From NCBI RefSeq assembly GCF_009727055.1, contig NC_052359.1, positions 66,142,607-66,206,606 of the forward strand: a stretch of DNA of 64,000 nt, read 5' to 3'. Numbering within the stretch: position 1 is the first letter of the stretch; the number at the start of each line of letters is the position of its first letter. The stretch comes from Benincasa hispida (lineage: Eukaryota; Streptophyta; Magnoliopsida; Cucurbitales; Cucurbitaceae). This document shows, piece after piece, positions 36,488-48,165 of the stretch. The notes under the pieces are model-generated. The model had not been told where the DNA came from. It did not search any database and was given only the letters and a program-made list of their open reading frames with translations. The position numbers were made by a program, and so were the translations under genes.

Positions 36488-37944
36488 GTCCAAGATTGCT
36501 CTAAGGCTGACACCTTCTACTTGGCCGCATGTCCAAGTGTCTTTTCCTTACACCATCAACGCAATCTTACATCAGCGCAACCTAAGGTGTCTTGCTCCCA
36601 TTTTACCAAAGCATAGCCCTCAACTTTGCATGTCTTCTCATGCATCCACTTCATTTTCTTAAGGTTTAAGATTTCTTCCCAACAAACCACATGTTAGGAT
36701 GACGACCTTGCATATGCGTTCATTCTCCATATGCGCTCATCCTTCATATGCGTCCATCCAACTAAATATGCGTTCGACTAGGATGATGACCAACACCCCT
36801 TTCAAAGCATACTGCTAGCCTTGGATATCAATGCATAGTATACCATCAACGCATAGTATGCCATCAACACATAGTACGCCATCAACGCATAGTATACCAT
36901 CAACGCATAGCAACCCTTGGCTCTACTTGGTTTTCAACTCTATACCATCGCATCTTCTACAATGCAACCCAACTCACTTTGTCACCTTAAGCCTTAACAA
37001 TCGCAAGAGCAAACCACCATGCATCCAACCTATCTCTTCCATCACATGGCCTATGCCTTAGCAAAGTCACCGCGCCCAACATATCCATCGTGCATGCCAT
37101 CATCTACTTCCAACGCGTAGCACGGTCGCATGGTGCCAATGCATAGCACGGTCGCATGGCATCAACGCATGCCTTTGGCTGCAAACCATCGGCCGCATAG
37201 TCCAACGAGATCATCGCGTCCGCCTCTATCGCTGCATGCCACCCACCAGCGCATGCCTCGCACCGTGTCATCGCATACCCTCGGTTCATCGCATACCTTT
37301 TGCACCACCTGCCCTCGCGCCACTGCAACCTTCCAATGCATCTCTTTCAGCTGCATGCCATCAGCCTTATGGATGCATACCATCATGTCCAACGCATCCA
37401 TCACGCCTGCCTCCATCGCCGCATTCCTCTATCCATCGCATCCAACGTCCAGTGCCCTTGAATGCGCAACTTGAGGCTGTCGCATGCATTTTCTAACCTC
37501 TTCAAGACCTTGGCTGTTGCATGCACTACTAATCTCCCAAATAACTTCTCAACGTCTAATGGCCAATGCATGGCACATACTAACGCATTGTCAAATACTT
37601 AGTCAAATTTCACCAATTAAAGCTTAACTCAAAACTACTCAAGAAAAATCTACTCAACACTTAGAAATTTCCTTCACTTTAACATAGGATTTTACTTCCA
37701 CTTACTAAGGTAGGAAAAATGGAAATCTGAGTTTCACACGAGTAGACATGAAAAGTTAAGCCTCAAGCATTGGCTATGGAGGAGAAAGACAGTTAAGATT
37801 GCGTTGATGCAAGGGTTGCATTGATGGTGTGAGGTGAAGACACCTCAAGCAGGAGGTGGAGAAGGCTGGAAGTTGGCAGATGCTAAGGAAAACACTTGGA
37901 CATGCGGCCAAGTAGGAGATGTCGGCCTTAGAGCAATCTTGGAC

Positions 37945-37958
37945 ACATATAAATAGGG
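37945..37958 (+). promoter_or_regulatory. TATA box, right arm
   Basis: Plus-strand CATATAAATAGGG lies at the same place in the right arm and would drive outward transcription to the right. The two boxes are therefore divergent. Confidence 0.55.
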
Positions 37959-39377
37959 CCAAGGACTTTAGATGAGAACTCAAATTCTCTTCAAAGGACA
38001 TAAAGAAGAGTTTATTAAGAGGAGACCATGCGTTGGTCAGGAGGTTCCAAGAGGGGAGATGCTGTCGGACAGAAAGGACAGGAAGTAGCATCAGCTTGGG
38101 ACGAGGAGTTCTCCCAGAATACTCATGTATTTGATGTGATTCCAAAGCCATCTGAAAGTAACAGAGTCTAGTTTTCAGGGTAAGCCTGCCGAAGAAGAAG
38201 CTCCAAGGAATCGGGTTGGAGAATGAGGAAAAGGCAGAAGGGTCGAGTTGTCGGGTAAGCTCGGCCAGTCTTGATGTTTTGATGTTTTCGGCCAAACCAC
38301 GAAGAGTTATGAGCTAAGATTTTGAGCTAACTTCCTGAGCATATTTATAGAAGGGACTAGCCCGAGATAAAGCCTAGAGCTATGAGTAGTCTGAGCTTTA
38401 AGTTGAATCTGGAATTTAAGGTTCAAAAGAGGAGCCCGGGAAGATCAAGGAACTTCTAGAGAGAAAGGTTCCTAAACGACAAGGTGAGTGGTACTTTCCT
38501 TTAAGTCTTAAAGCATATCTTTTAGAGTAAATTGTATATGCTTAGGTTATGAACGAGTATCTAGCATGAGAATGAGGTTATGTGATCGCGATGGTCAAGG
38601 GGTCAATAGACCTAGTGCCTGAGCTTGTAAGCAAAACCTCACAGGATGGTCAAAGGACACGAGAAGTCTAGTTCCTGAGCCTATGGGAGGATCCTCGTAT
38701 GGGATGGTCAGAGGGCCGATGGGCCTAGCTTCTGAGCCCATGAATGGGGAGCTATATGCACATAGGAGACAAAGGAAACGTAAAGAGTAAGCGTCGTATT
38801 TAGTAACAGTTATTTATCTACCGTGTGTGTAGGTAGACAGCATACTCATTCTAAATAGTTATCAGTTTAGCTATCTACCGTGCGTGTAGATAGAGTTGAG
38901 AATAGACTTGTTCAAGGCTGAGGTTTGAATGTAACCTCGTATCTATGATATTCTTGTGTTTATGAGTTGAAATAAACTCTAGAAGTTTCTTACCACTCAC
39001 TGAGCTTTGTGAAGCTCATTCTGTTATTTCATGTTTTTGTTCCCAGTTAGCGAAAGGTGAGGAGTTCCAGGGTGTTGCTAAGGTCAAGGTCCGCCACAAG
39101 CCACAGTTACACTTTCGGAGGGTTTTATAGTTGTTGTTGTAAACTTTGTAGTTAAGTCTTAGATTTGTATAAATGTTACATTGTTGTAATAAAATAGGCC
39201 TACTTAATCCGTTGTTGATTGTCTCCTTGACTTAATCGGTTGGTTGTTGAATTTATTCATTGGTATCAGAGTTTTCTGCAAGAGTTATTAGGCAGTAAGT
39301 GTCAATAAAAGGATTGATAACTTCTGCAGTCATGTCCTTTCCTAGGCTCAGAGAGTAGTCTAGAATGGGGTGTGATA

Positions 39378-39881
39378 AGGAGTTCCCAACTCACTCAGGA
39401 TTGGGGTTATGTTACCTATGGTCATCATAGTGAAGTGACTTCTCTGTCATGAACGGTGTTATATAATGAGACGTTAACACTTCATGGTCAGATCTTATAC
39501 AAACTCTTTGTATAGGATGCCCCCGCCCGCATGTCCCCTACACGAATGATCAAGATCAGACCATCTGTGGCAAGTCACAACATTTGTAACTATTCCACAA
39601 TGCGAGCCGCATCCGTAGCATTACCAGGATTAGGTTTCCCTCCTATATCCATATACTGCAAACCATTTTGGTTATCACTAAGACATGATCCACTTGTATG
39701 TCACCACATACATGCTTAAGTTACATAAAGACAACAAGGATTTTAGTTTATTGGTTTGTGGTACAGCAAATAAAACATCCAATGAGCAAAGTTTAAGAAG
39801 TGAAGTAAATATTATATATTATACATCACAAGCATTCATACAAACTACAGGACACGAGACTTTAGGGCATCATCCCTAACA
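39378..39881 (-). repeat. Copia-type LTR, truncated
   Basis: It starts TGTTAGGGATGATGCCC at 39881 and follows the copia LTR order (CTTAAGCATGTATGTGG, the TACAAAGAG...TATAAGA block, then CTCACTCAGGATTGGG). It is cut at 39378 by the right end of the head-to-head LTR pair. The remaining LTR is not found on the other side, so the insertion or a later event deleted it. Confidence 0.75.
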
Positions 39882-40869
39882 CACCCAATCCAACCCAATA
39901 AAACCTACAAATCCCTACCCCGATTTTAAGCAGAAGCACAATTCATAAAAATTTTGAGACACTATTGTTAAACGATTCTAAAAAATTCTCCCAAGTGCAT
40001 CCCAATTTAAATGTCATTATTTCGAGAGAAGGGGAAATATAAAACTTACCTACTTAGATGTGTGAGATGGTTAATACAACCAAAAGATGCGGTAGACGAA
40101 GAAGAGCTTCTTACGAATATTTTCCTTTACAATGGTCGAAATTCACGAAAATGTTGAATCGGCCTCCTCAACATTTTTTTAAAATTGCACTTATCTTAAA
40201 ATCGGAGTAGGGATTTATTGAGATCGGGCTGGATTAGGCATCCCTATCGAGACAAGAAGGTGAGGGGTTCTAAATCGTTTTTTGAATGTATAAGGCTCAA
40301 TTTCTCATGTCGTTCTAACTTTTTGAATTTGGGTCAAGGATTTTCAAGTTTCATCAGACTAAGTGGGGTATCCCTATCACGATGGGTAGGTACTTCATCG
40401 AAGAACATATTTAACCATCAGGTTGCACATTGAAATTAGGCCAGGGATTCACTAAACACGTCGAGCTCGCATAATGCCCGGTCCATGGCAACAACCGTTA
40501 AAAAGTGAAGTTTGCGCTTGGAAGTGTCATCGGACTAGGGACGATCCACTATCAAGCTGGTAATTCAACCTGAATGCGGATGGCCCTTGATATGAAAACA
40601 CTAGGATTTGAATAATTAGGAACCCAATTACTAAACCCCTAATATCAAATTCTAGAACCCTCAATCAATTTAATAACAATCCAAAGGAAAAGATTAGATT
40701 TGGATTACCTTTTGATCGAAGACCATAAGGCAAGAAGAACTACTTCCCTACTCACGATTTGAACACTCTACAAGCAAGTTGATCACTCTTACCTGAATGC
40801 TTAAGCATGCAACCCTAGATTAAGAATTGCAAAAAATATTGGTGATGAATCTTCATCATCAACACAAAG
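39882..40869 (-). other. Non-coding spacer between two copia-type LTRs
   Basis: This is roughly 1 kb with no protein similarity and only short broken frames. Because LTRs of the same type lie on both sides in the same orientation, it may be the internal part of a non-autonomous element. I see no clear primer-binding site. It includes a word matching CCATCCGCATTCAGG shared with the mirror copy at 11764. Confidence 0.5.
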
Positions 40870-42750
40870 GAAAATTTGAAAGAACAGTGAAGTTCGAATG
40901 CAGAAGCGGGATGGTCCCAATTTTAGTTTTTCACATAATTGAAGTTTACAAAATAATAAATGTTATGCATTATCAGAAAATTATAGCATGCAATAAAGAA
41001 AGAGGAAGAGTTTAGATCAACTTACCCTTGAAGCCAAAACCTTCTTCATGAAAGCCTCTTCTCCTGTCACGATCAATCACGAATCAAAAGGCCATCAACG
41101 AGGACACTACCACAAAAAGCAACCTTCGTATTCTCTATAGAGGATGAGAATCACAGGAGGTGTGGGCTCTGTGTTCTTTTGGAAGAGAGGAAGAGTTTGA
41201 GATAGGTATTTTTCTTCTGTGTATCTAGTGAGAGAGAAACAGAGATCTTTCACACTTTGCGTAAGAAATTGGAGAGAAGAAGATTATCTCCCTATAACTC
41301 CATCCCTCCCTCCCTTTTAATTTTGAAAATTAAAATTAATTTAATTTAATTTAATAAATAAATAAATAAATAATATATTATATATAATATAATATTATAT
41401 ATATATGTATAATAATAATAATAATAACAATAACTAATTTATTATATATATATTACATGTTATATCAAATATAATATAACATATAGTTTTATTTCTCTCA
41501 TACGTGTATGGTATTTAATATAAATCGCATTTATACTAAATTTAATTATGTAAATCTCATTCATATAATCAATATTTGAATCATATTCAAATATTTAATT
41601 CCTCTCAAATAAACTTTATATTATAATGCATCAAATACATTATATTAATTTTATCATATGTAATTACGTTAAATTTATTATATCACATATAATTAATTTG
41701 AACAATTCAAATTAATTCTAAATCAATTCTAAATAATTTCTATTGAGCTATAGAGGGGACCTTATGGACCTATAGGTTGAAGCTCTAATGGTACTCGGAT
41801 AATTAATTAAACTTCTTTAATTAAATTACTCAAAATCCATTAACTGTCGGTCACTCCACTAAAGACCGACAATTGTACTCTTCGCACTACAAATTTATTT
41901 CTGTGTTCATTGGATATAATCAGTCAACAGTACAATGACCCTTCATAAACTACTCGTAAGTACAGTTGGACCAAAATTACTATTTTGCCTATATAGTTAT
42001 ATCTAACTCCTTAAATACCACTGATCCTTTAATGAACTATAAGTCATAGTCCAACTATGACCAAACCCCTCTCGAGCCAAGAGAAAGTGTGGTGCCACAA
42101 TGTTCAAGCCCTAGAATTAGCCCTTAAGGGAGCAATATATCCACTTACCTCGACATTAGGGAATGAGTGAATTCTGTCTTGTGTAGTTGTATTCCCAGCT
42201 CCCCAATTAGACGAATCCCCAAAATGGTAGGCTTATTGAATCGACGATTTGGCCACTCTCACCCATACAAATCAAAGGACCGCCTTCATAGACAAGAGCC
42301 CATAACTCACTCAGGATTTAGGTCATGTCACCTATGGTCATACTGGTGAAATATAAGTCTCTACTATTAACGGTGTTATGTAAAGAGACTATTTATTTCA
42401 TGGTCTGGTCTTATACAAACCCTTTGTATAGAACCCCCCGCTCACATGTCTCCCATGAATGATTAGGATTAGATCATTGTAGCTCTTTACAACAATTGTA
42501 ATATCTACAAAGCAAACCATATTTGTAGTGTCACTAGGATAAGGTATCCAGCCTTATCCATCTACTATAGACCATTTAGATTATCACTTAAACATGATCC
42601 ACTTGTATATCTCTACATACATCTTTAAGCTAAAAAAGATAACCTTGGATGTTAGTTTACTGGTTTGTGGGTTAATGCTACTAAATGTCGAATAAAATAT
42701 CTCATATTTTATTAAATAAATAAATCATTTATACATTAAAATTACAAACA
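40870..42750 (-). repeat. Copia-type LTR, ~1.9 kb
   Basis: In minus sense it starts at TGTTTGTAATTTTAATG (42750), then the CTTAAAGATGTATGTAG block, the (C/T)TATACAAAGGGTTTG block, a GACCGACAGTTAATGG region near 41850, an AT-rich stretch with long TA runs (41340-41700), and the GAGCCCACACCTCC leader-like block at 41150. It parallels 55354-57296 but is diverged. Its first ~50-100 bp look shortened. The low-coordinate end is approximate. Confidence 0.7.
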
Positions 42751-43847
42751 ATAAGAATCCCTGTGAAGGGGACCACAGCGGAAGTGGATCATCTCAATTC
42801 CCAATCATTTTTTAAAACCATTTTTACAACACATGCATTAGAGAAAAATAAATTATACAACATGCCCAAAAATAAACCAAAAAAGTTTAAGAAACCTTAC
42901 CGTTGAAGACTTTCTTCAATTGAATCTGTTGAACACTACCACGAAGGAGTTCTCAATATTAGCTAGTGAGAATCTATGAGGTGTGGGCTCTAGAGTGTTT
43001 TAGGGATTAAGGGAGAAGGAAGAATTTTTTAGAGGAAAAACCTTGGTAAGCCAAAAAGAACTTTACAGAAAAAAAACTTTCTATGTTTTTTTATCTCTGT
43101 GTGTTTGCAGGTATAACAAAGAGAGACCTCCTCACTTCTTACATGAGTGGTGGAGAGAAAAAGGTGGGGATGGAGTTCCTTAATTATTTTAAAAATTAAA
43201 TCATCAAAAAATTATTTAATAATAACATGATTAATAAATAATTTAATTCACAATTAAAATTATAACAAAAATATATAATAACCAACTTATTATATATTAT
43301 GCAATCATATGTTATATCATATATAACATATAACATATAGTTTCTTTTCTCTCTCTTATGGTATTTAATATAATTAATCATATTTATATTAAATTTTAAT
43401 TATATGAATCTAATTCATATAATTAACATTTGAATCATATTCAGACATTTAATTCCTCTCATAAATTCTTTATATTATAATGTAACAAATACATTATAGT
43501 AATTATATCATATATAATTACATAAACTTAATTATATCATATATAATTAATTCCTTTAATTAATTTGAACAATTCAAATTAATCCAAAACTTGATTCTCA
43601 TAAAATCTGATGAGCTACCGAAGGGACCTCATACATCTGTAGTTTGAAGCTCCAACGGTTCGTGAATAGTTAATTAAATTATTCATCATTCGTTAACTGT
43701 TGGGCACTCAAATCTTCGCACTATAGATATATTTTGTGTCTATTGGATATAACCAATCCACAGTACGACAACCCTTCACAAATTACTCGTAAGTACAGTT
43801 GGGCCAAATTATCGTTTTGCCCCTATAGTTACATCTAACTTCTTAAG
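42751..43847 (-). repeat. Copia element 3' LTR, distal part
   Basis: This is the second half of the 3' LTR of the copia element, matching 55354-56480 of its 5' LTR: the ACTCATGTAAGAAGTG block, GAGCCCACACCTCATAG, and the end GTCCCCTTCACAG. It is separated from its first part by the solo LTR at 43848-46432. About 450 bp of LTR present in the 5' copy are missing at that point. Confidence 0.8.
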
Positions 43848-44531
43848 TGTCACATTCCACTCCAGATTACCCTCTTAACCTGGATGGAATGGTGACTGCA
43901 GCAGTTACCAACCCTTTTGCTGGCACTTACTACCTAACTAACCTGTTAACTTTTACTCAAACCCTGAATACATACACATCATTAATATACCAACATATTA
44001 ACTCGGAACTTAACACATTTACATTACAGGATTTCGCAGCATTGTTCATACATGAATATTATAACTTAGTGAGCCCCATCTAGTATACTAGTCACAAGAT
44101 AGACACATGTGTACTAACTAATACAGGTTTTCAATTACAGTTCCTTCAACTTGTTTCTTTGAGTGGTAGAGCAGCAGCGGAAAAGTCTTTTAGGAATTGA
44201 CCACTATCTGAAAAGGAAAACATTTGAAAACATGAGCTAGAAGCCCAGTGAGTGACTTAATAAAGACATAAATCTCATGCTTAAACTAAAAGCTCGAAAA
44301 CATAATACTGGAACTAAAATGTACCAAGAAAACCTGTACACAAAACCTTTAAAACCAGCATTAAACATCATTATTCCTTAGTTGAGAACGAGCATACATC
44401 GCTCTAGCTCCCAACGTCTGTTACCGGCCACGAGACCCATACTTCGGCCTCCCTTTGCTGGTATATAGCCTAGGAGACCATACTTCGACCTCTCTTTATC
44501 CTTAGTTGAGAGTGAACTACTAGATCTAACC

Positions 44532-44789
44532 CTCAACATCAACTTTAGTCAGGGAGAACCCTTTTGCTCAATCCCTCAACGTCAACCTTAGTCAGAGAGA
44601 ACCCTTTTGCTCAATCCCTCAACGTCAACCTTAGTTGGGGAGAACCCTTTTGCTCAATCTCTTAATGTCAACCTTAGTTGAGGAGAACCCTTTTGTTCAA
44701 TCCCTCAACGTCAACCTTAGTCAGGGAGAATCCTTTTGCTCAACCCTAAAACGTCAACCTTAGTCAGGGAGAATCCTTTTGCTCAATCC
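44532..44789. repeat. 43-bp tandem repeat, six units
   Basis: Six consecutive 43-bp units begin CTCAACGTCAACCTTAG and end CTTTTGCTCAATCC, with a partial seventh, and a few substitutions separate them. The array lies within the solo LTR and is absent from the Tekay LTR at 59602, so it expanded in this copy or its sublineage. Confidence 0.9.
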
Positions 44790-45594
44790 CTCGACGTCGT
44801 ATTACCAACGTGCACGTGGTGTTTTCTATATACCATCAACATTTTTGGTACATTTATTCAGATACCTTCCTTACCTTCAGTATCCGACTCACTTAAGCTA
44901 TCAAATTCTCAAAGAGCATTAAAAGAATAGTTTTCAAATATAGCATAGAAAACTCTTTAGGATACCTTCCTTACCTTCAGTATCCCTTTTCATTTTGTTT
45001 AGGAATACCAACGCATGTACTTTGACAACCTTAGGTATTTAAAACATAGTACATCAAGCTTCATTCAACCTTAGCTTTAACCCTAACGCATGCTTTATAC
45101 TTTGTGAAATAAGTTGGCTTAAAACATACTGAACCAGCTTGTAAAAATCACTAGCATGCGTTAGACATGGAAACATACATGGAAAACCCATACGCTAGTA
45201 AACATCATGAAAATGGAGTTACTAAAACATGCTGAAAGTATTTGGACAAGATAACATATTAAAATCATGTCAATTTCTGTGGAAAACATGCTTTACTTAG
45301 CATGAGAAATAGCTTCAAACATATGTGATTGGCATTTCATTTGAACACTTAGCATGAGAAATATCTTCTAAGAAATCATAGTTTCTAAATCATTAAAACA
45401 TTAAATCATCACATAGTCACTCACAACTCGTTGGCTTCTTAACAGGTTATACGCCTGTTCTAGCTCTTCTTGGCCTGAAAGGACATAATTCCCGGTTAAC
45501 TACTTAGAATTCTTAGTAAAATACCTCAAATAGTTCATTTACTAATGGAACTTTCATCATCAAAGACAGCTTTACTAGCGAGATACTCATCATG

Positions 45595-45800
45595 AGTGCA
45601 TTCTTCTCATGAGCGAGATCCTCCTCATGAGCGAGATCCTCATAAGCAAGATCCTCCTCATGAGCGAGATCCTTCATCCTAGTGATACTCACCTTTCCAA
45701 TGAGATTTAGCCCAATTTCTAGTGAGATTTTCTTCTAGAGAGAGATCCTCATCACAAAATTAGTGAGATTTCCTTCATTAGCGAGATCCTCAGCACTAAA
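45595..45800. repeat. GCGAGATCC short repeats in solo LTR
   Basis: Scattered copies of GAGCGAGATCCTC-like words alternate with TCATGA. The same kind of array occupies 60830-61010 in the other Tekay LTR, so it is a family feature. Confidence 0.7.
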
Positions 45801-46432
45801 ATGCACAACTTCTCTGTTACAATTTTAAAAATTCATAAATCAAAAACCAGACCTCTTTTAAAGGAACTTCCTTCTACAAACTTGTTTAGAATTGAGTTAA
45901 CTTTCTTACTTTAAAATTTAAGCCAAACATTCCTTATAGTTTGGCCTAGAGCTTCCAATCTTCACCTCAAGCTCTGATTAATCCGAGATTTTGCCTCTTC
46001 TGCAAATTCTCCACTTTTGTTCTTCTCCTCTTGCAATCTTTCTCCGAGAAGATAACCTCGAAAACTAGATTCTCCCAGCTTTCAAATGGCACACTTTCAC
46101 TAAATTTGCCCTTGTCAATTGCCAAAACCATGCTTTTGAAGTTCCTTTTCCCTTTTAATCTTCCTGCCGCCTCCCAAATTCAAGTATTAACCTCCACGTG
46201 CCAAACCAATAAGTGAGTTTCCTTATTTAACATGTTTTTCCTTTCCTTTCTCAACAAATCCTATAAACAACATGGATTTTTACTTATTAGATATTTAATA
46301 TATCATTCCCTTTGGCTAAACATGCTTGTTTAGGAAATTTAGAATTCGGGGTTTACACTTAGCTACACAAGAACTTATTTCTTCTTAGCTACACAAGAAT
46401 TCGGGGTTTAAATTTAGAATTCGGGGTTTACA

Positions 46433-46742
46433 CTTATAGCACTTTACAACAATTATAACATCTATAAAGCGAGCCATACTCATAGTGTCACCAGGGTAAG
46501 GTATCCAATCTTATCCATCTACTATAGACCATTTAAGTTATCACTTAAAACATGATCCACCTGTATTTCTCTACATACATGTTTAAGTTATGAGATAACC
46601 ATGGAACTTAGTTTATTGGTTTTTGATTAATGCAACAAAAATTGGAATAAAATATCATATATTTTATTAAATAAATAATGAGTTTTTACATAACATTTAC
46701 AAAGTATAGGACCCTACGAGATATTGGCCATCTAATCCAACA
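46433..46742 (-). repeat. Copia element 3' LTR, proximal part
   Basis: It starts TGTTGGATTAGATGGCC at 46742, just after an AGTAGAAGAT purine stretch, and runs through TTTAATAAAATATATGAT and the ACATGTATGTAGAG block to where the solo LTR begins. It matches 56940-57296 of the 5' LTR. Confidence 0.85.
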
Positions 46743-46854
46743 ATCTTCTACTTGACCTAAAGCGAGTGGGGTGTACAATATAGTGAAAATACAAAGTACA
46801 CAAATAATAAACTAGGGCATAAACACGTGCCCAATACAAAATCTTCCACTTTCC
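46743..46854 (-). other. Copia 3' untranslated stretch with purine tract
   Basis: This is a short spacer between the pol stop (46855) and the 3' LTR. It begins GGGAAAGTGGAAGATTTTG in minus sense and ends in a purine-rich AGTAGAAGAT immediately before the LTR. This purine tract is the likely start of plus-strand DNA synthesis. Confidence 0.6.
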
Positions 46855-47379
46855 CTAAACTAGATGTGGCCTGTCCCATAGACCCATAATCTGCAAGTGA
46901 CCCTCAAACACCTTAGTCGTGAGGGTCTTTGTAAACGGATCAGCAACGTCGTGCTCCAAAGCTAACTATGTGATGATCACATCTCCTCGATGCACAATCT
47001 CACGGATGAGATGATACTTCCACTCTATATGCTTCCTGCACTTGTGACTCCTAGGCTCTCGGGAATTAGCCACAACACCATTATTATCACAATAAAGTGT
47101 GATGGGCTTTGACATTTCTGGAACGACTTCTAGTTCAGTCAAGAACTTCCTAAGCCATATAACTTCCTTAGCAGCTTCACAAGCCGCTACATACTCAACC
47201 TCCATGGTGGAGTCAACGATGCACCCTTGCTTGGTGTTTCTCCATACTACAGCTCCTCCATTAAGAGTGAACATAGATCCTAATGTGGATTTCCTATAAT
47301 CCTTATCATTCTGAAAATCATAGTCTGTGTATCCTATAAGGATTAAATCCTTTGAATACACAAACATGTCGTCTGTCGT
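46855..47379 (-). pseudogene. Copia RNase H domain
   Basis: This is the C-terminal domain of copia pol. Seen: LILIGYTDYDF (first Asp), STMEVEYVAACEAAKE (Glu), ITLYCDNNGVVANS (Asp), HIEWKYHLIREIV, then after a TAG the usual end VADPFTKTL...MGLWDRPHLV and the terminal stop at 46855-46857. A 133-codon stretch (46966-47367) is open. A TAG after ILKYY separates it from RT. All catalytic acids seem present, so the stops are the inactivating changes. Confidence 0.9.
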
Positions 47380-48157
47380 TCTCTAATAATACTTGAGGAT
47401 GTTCTTAACGGTGGTCCAGTGATCTAATCCTGGATTAGATTGATATCTACTGACTATCTCAATTGCATAGCAGATGTCAGGTCTAGTACATAACATCGCA
47501 TACACCAGGCTACCAACAGCCGATGCATAGGGGATTTGTCTCATTTTCTCAACCTCTTGATGTGTCTTAGGACATTGTTCCTTAGACAATTTAACTCTGT
47601 GCCCGAAAGGCAATAAACCCCTCTTGGAGTTCTGCATCGAATATTTGACAAGCATCTTGTCAATATACAACGCTTGAGGCAGAGCTAGCACTTTATTCTT
47701 TCGATCCTTAAAGATCTAAATACCTAGAACAAATTGAGCCTCTCCTAAATATTTTATTTGGAATTGCATCGTTAGCTAGCTCTTAACCACAATTAATAAA
47801 CCTACATCATTCCTAATGATTAGGATATCATCTACATATAATACTAGAAAACCTATTAAACTGTTGATGATTTTCTTGTAAACACAAGGCTCATTGACAT
47901 TTTGATCAAAGCCATAAGATTTGATCGTTGCATCAAACCTTATGTTCCAAGATCGAGATGATTATTTCAATCTATAAATGGACCGATTAAGCTTGCAAAC
48001 CTTTTGCTCTTGACCTTGGATTATAAATCCCTCAGGTTGCACCATGTAAATGGTCTCCTCAAGATTGTCATTCTGAAAGGCAATTTTGACGTCCATTTGT
48101 CAAATCTCATAGTCATAATATGAGGTAATGGACAGGAGTATCTAGATAGATTTGAGC
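47380..48157 (-). pseudogene. Copia reverse transcriptase, C-terminal two thirds
   Basis: The minus-strand translation gives the MDVKIAFQND block (an altered form of MDVKTAFLNG), EETIYMVQPEGF, KLNRSIYRLK, then LVLYVDDILII with the YVDD active site near 47830, and downstream KRGLLPFGHRVKLSKEQCPKT and PYASAVGSLVYAMLCTRPDICYA-type blocks. Several stops (SI*ILL, RLK*SS, KS*LT, GI*IF) break the frame. A MITE interrupts RT at its upstream side. Confidence 0.9.
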
Positions 48158-48165
48158 ATGGAAAC
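48158..48165. repeat. 8-bp target-site duplication of MITE (left)
   Basis: ATGGAAAC here and again at 48780-48787 flank the MITE. An 8-bp duplication is typical of hAT insertions. Confidence 0.85.

Larger units (their letters stand above)
35024..39377. repeat. Head-to-head pair of Tekay-like LTRs (4.35-kb palindrome)
   Basis: The outer ends are TGTCACACCCC (35024) and GGGGTGTGATA (ends 39377), inverted. The arms, 35024-36620 and 37760-39377, are inverted repeats of about 1.6 kb that align block by block. Both show TGATACCAATG or its reverse near the outer end, a TTCACAAAGCTCA(A/G)TGAG block, the ATCGCGATCACATAA block, and a TATA box near the inner end. The terminal 110 bp are homologous to the ends of the Tekay LTRs at 43848 and 59602. 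The centre (36621-37759) is ATGCG-rich U3-like DNA. Only remnant ORFs (61-173 codons) occur, and none resembles a transposase. Confidence 0.75.
43848..46432 (-). repeat. Tekay-type solo LTR inside copia 3' LTR
   Basis: It starts TGTAAACCCCGAATTC at 46432 and ends GGAATGTGACA at 43848, and is homologous to the Tekay LTR at 59602-61435 at both ends and in the AGCGAGATCC-rich middle. It is about 750 bp longer, mainly through the 43-bp repeats. No internal element sequence is attached, hence a solo LTR. Its first 100 bp are partly triplicated (GAATTCGGGGTTTA occurs three times at 46340-46430). Confidence 0.8.

Noticed and set aside
37774..38295. 173-codon minus-strand ORF
   Set aside because: It has partial counterparts at 14156-14365 and in the left arm, but these are frameshifted. 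It overlaps the LTR TATA region in antisense and resembles no known protein. Kept only as part of the LTR.
35024..39377. DNA transposon with long inverted repeats (Mutator or foldback)
   Set aside because: Arm ends are homologous to retrotransposon LTR ends in this window, with TATA boxes and a GGTATCAGAG motif. No transposase and no clear target duplication were seen. Not fully excluded, so it is listed as a finding under LTR origin.
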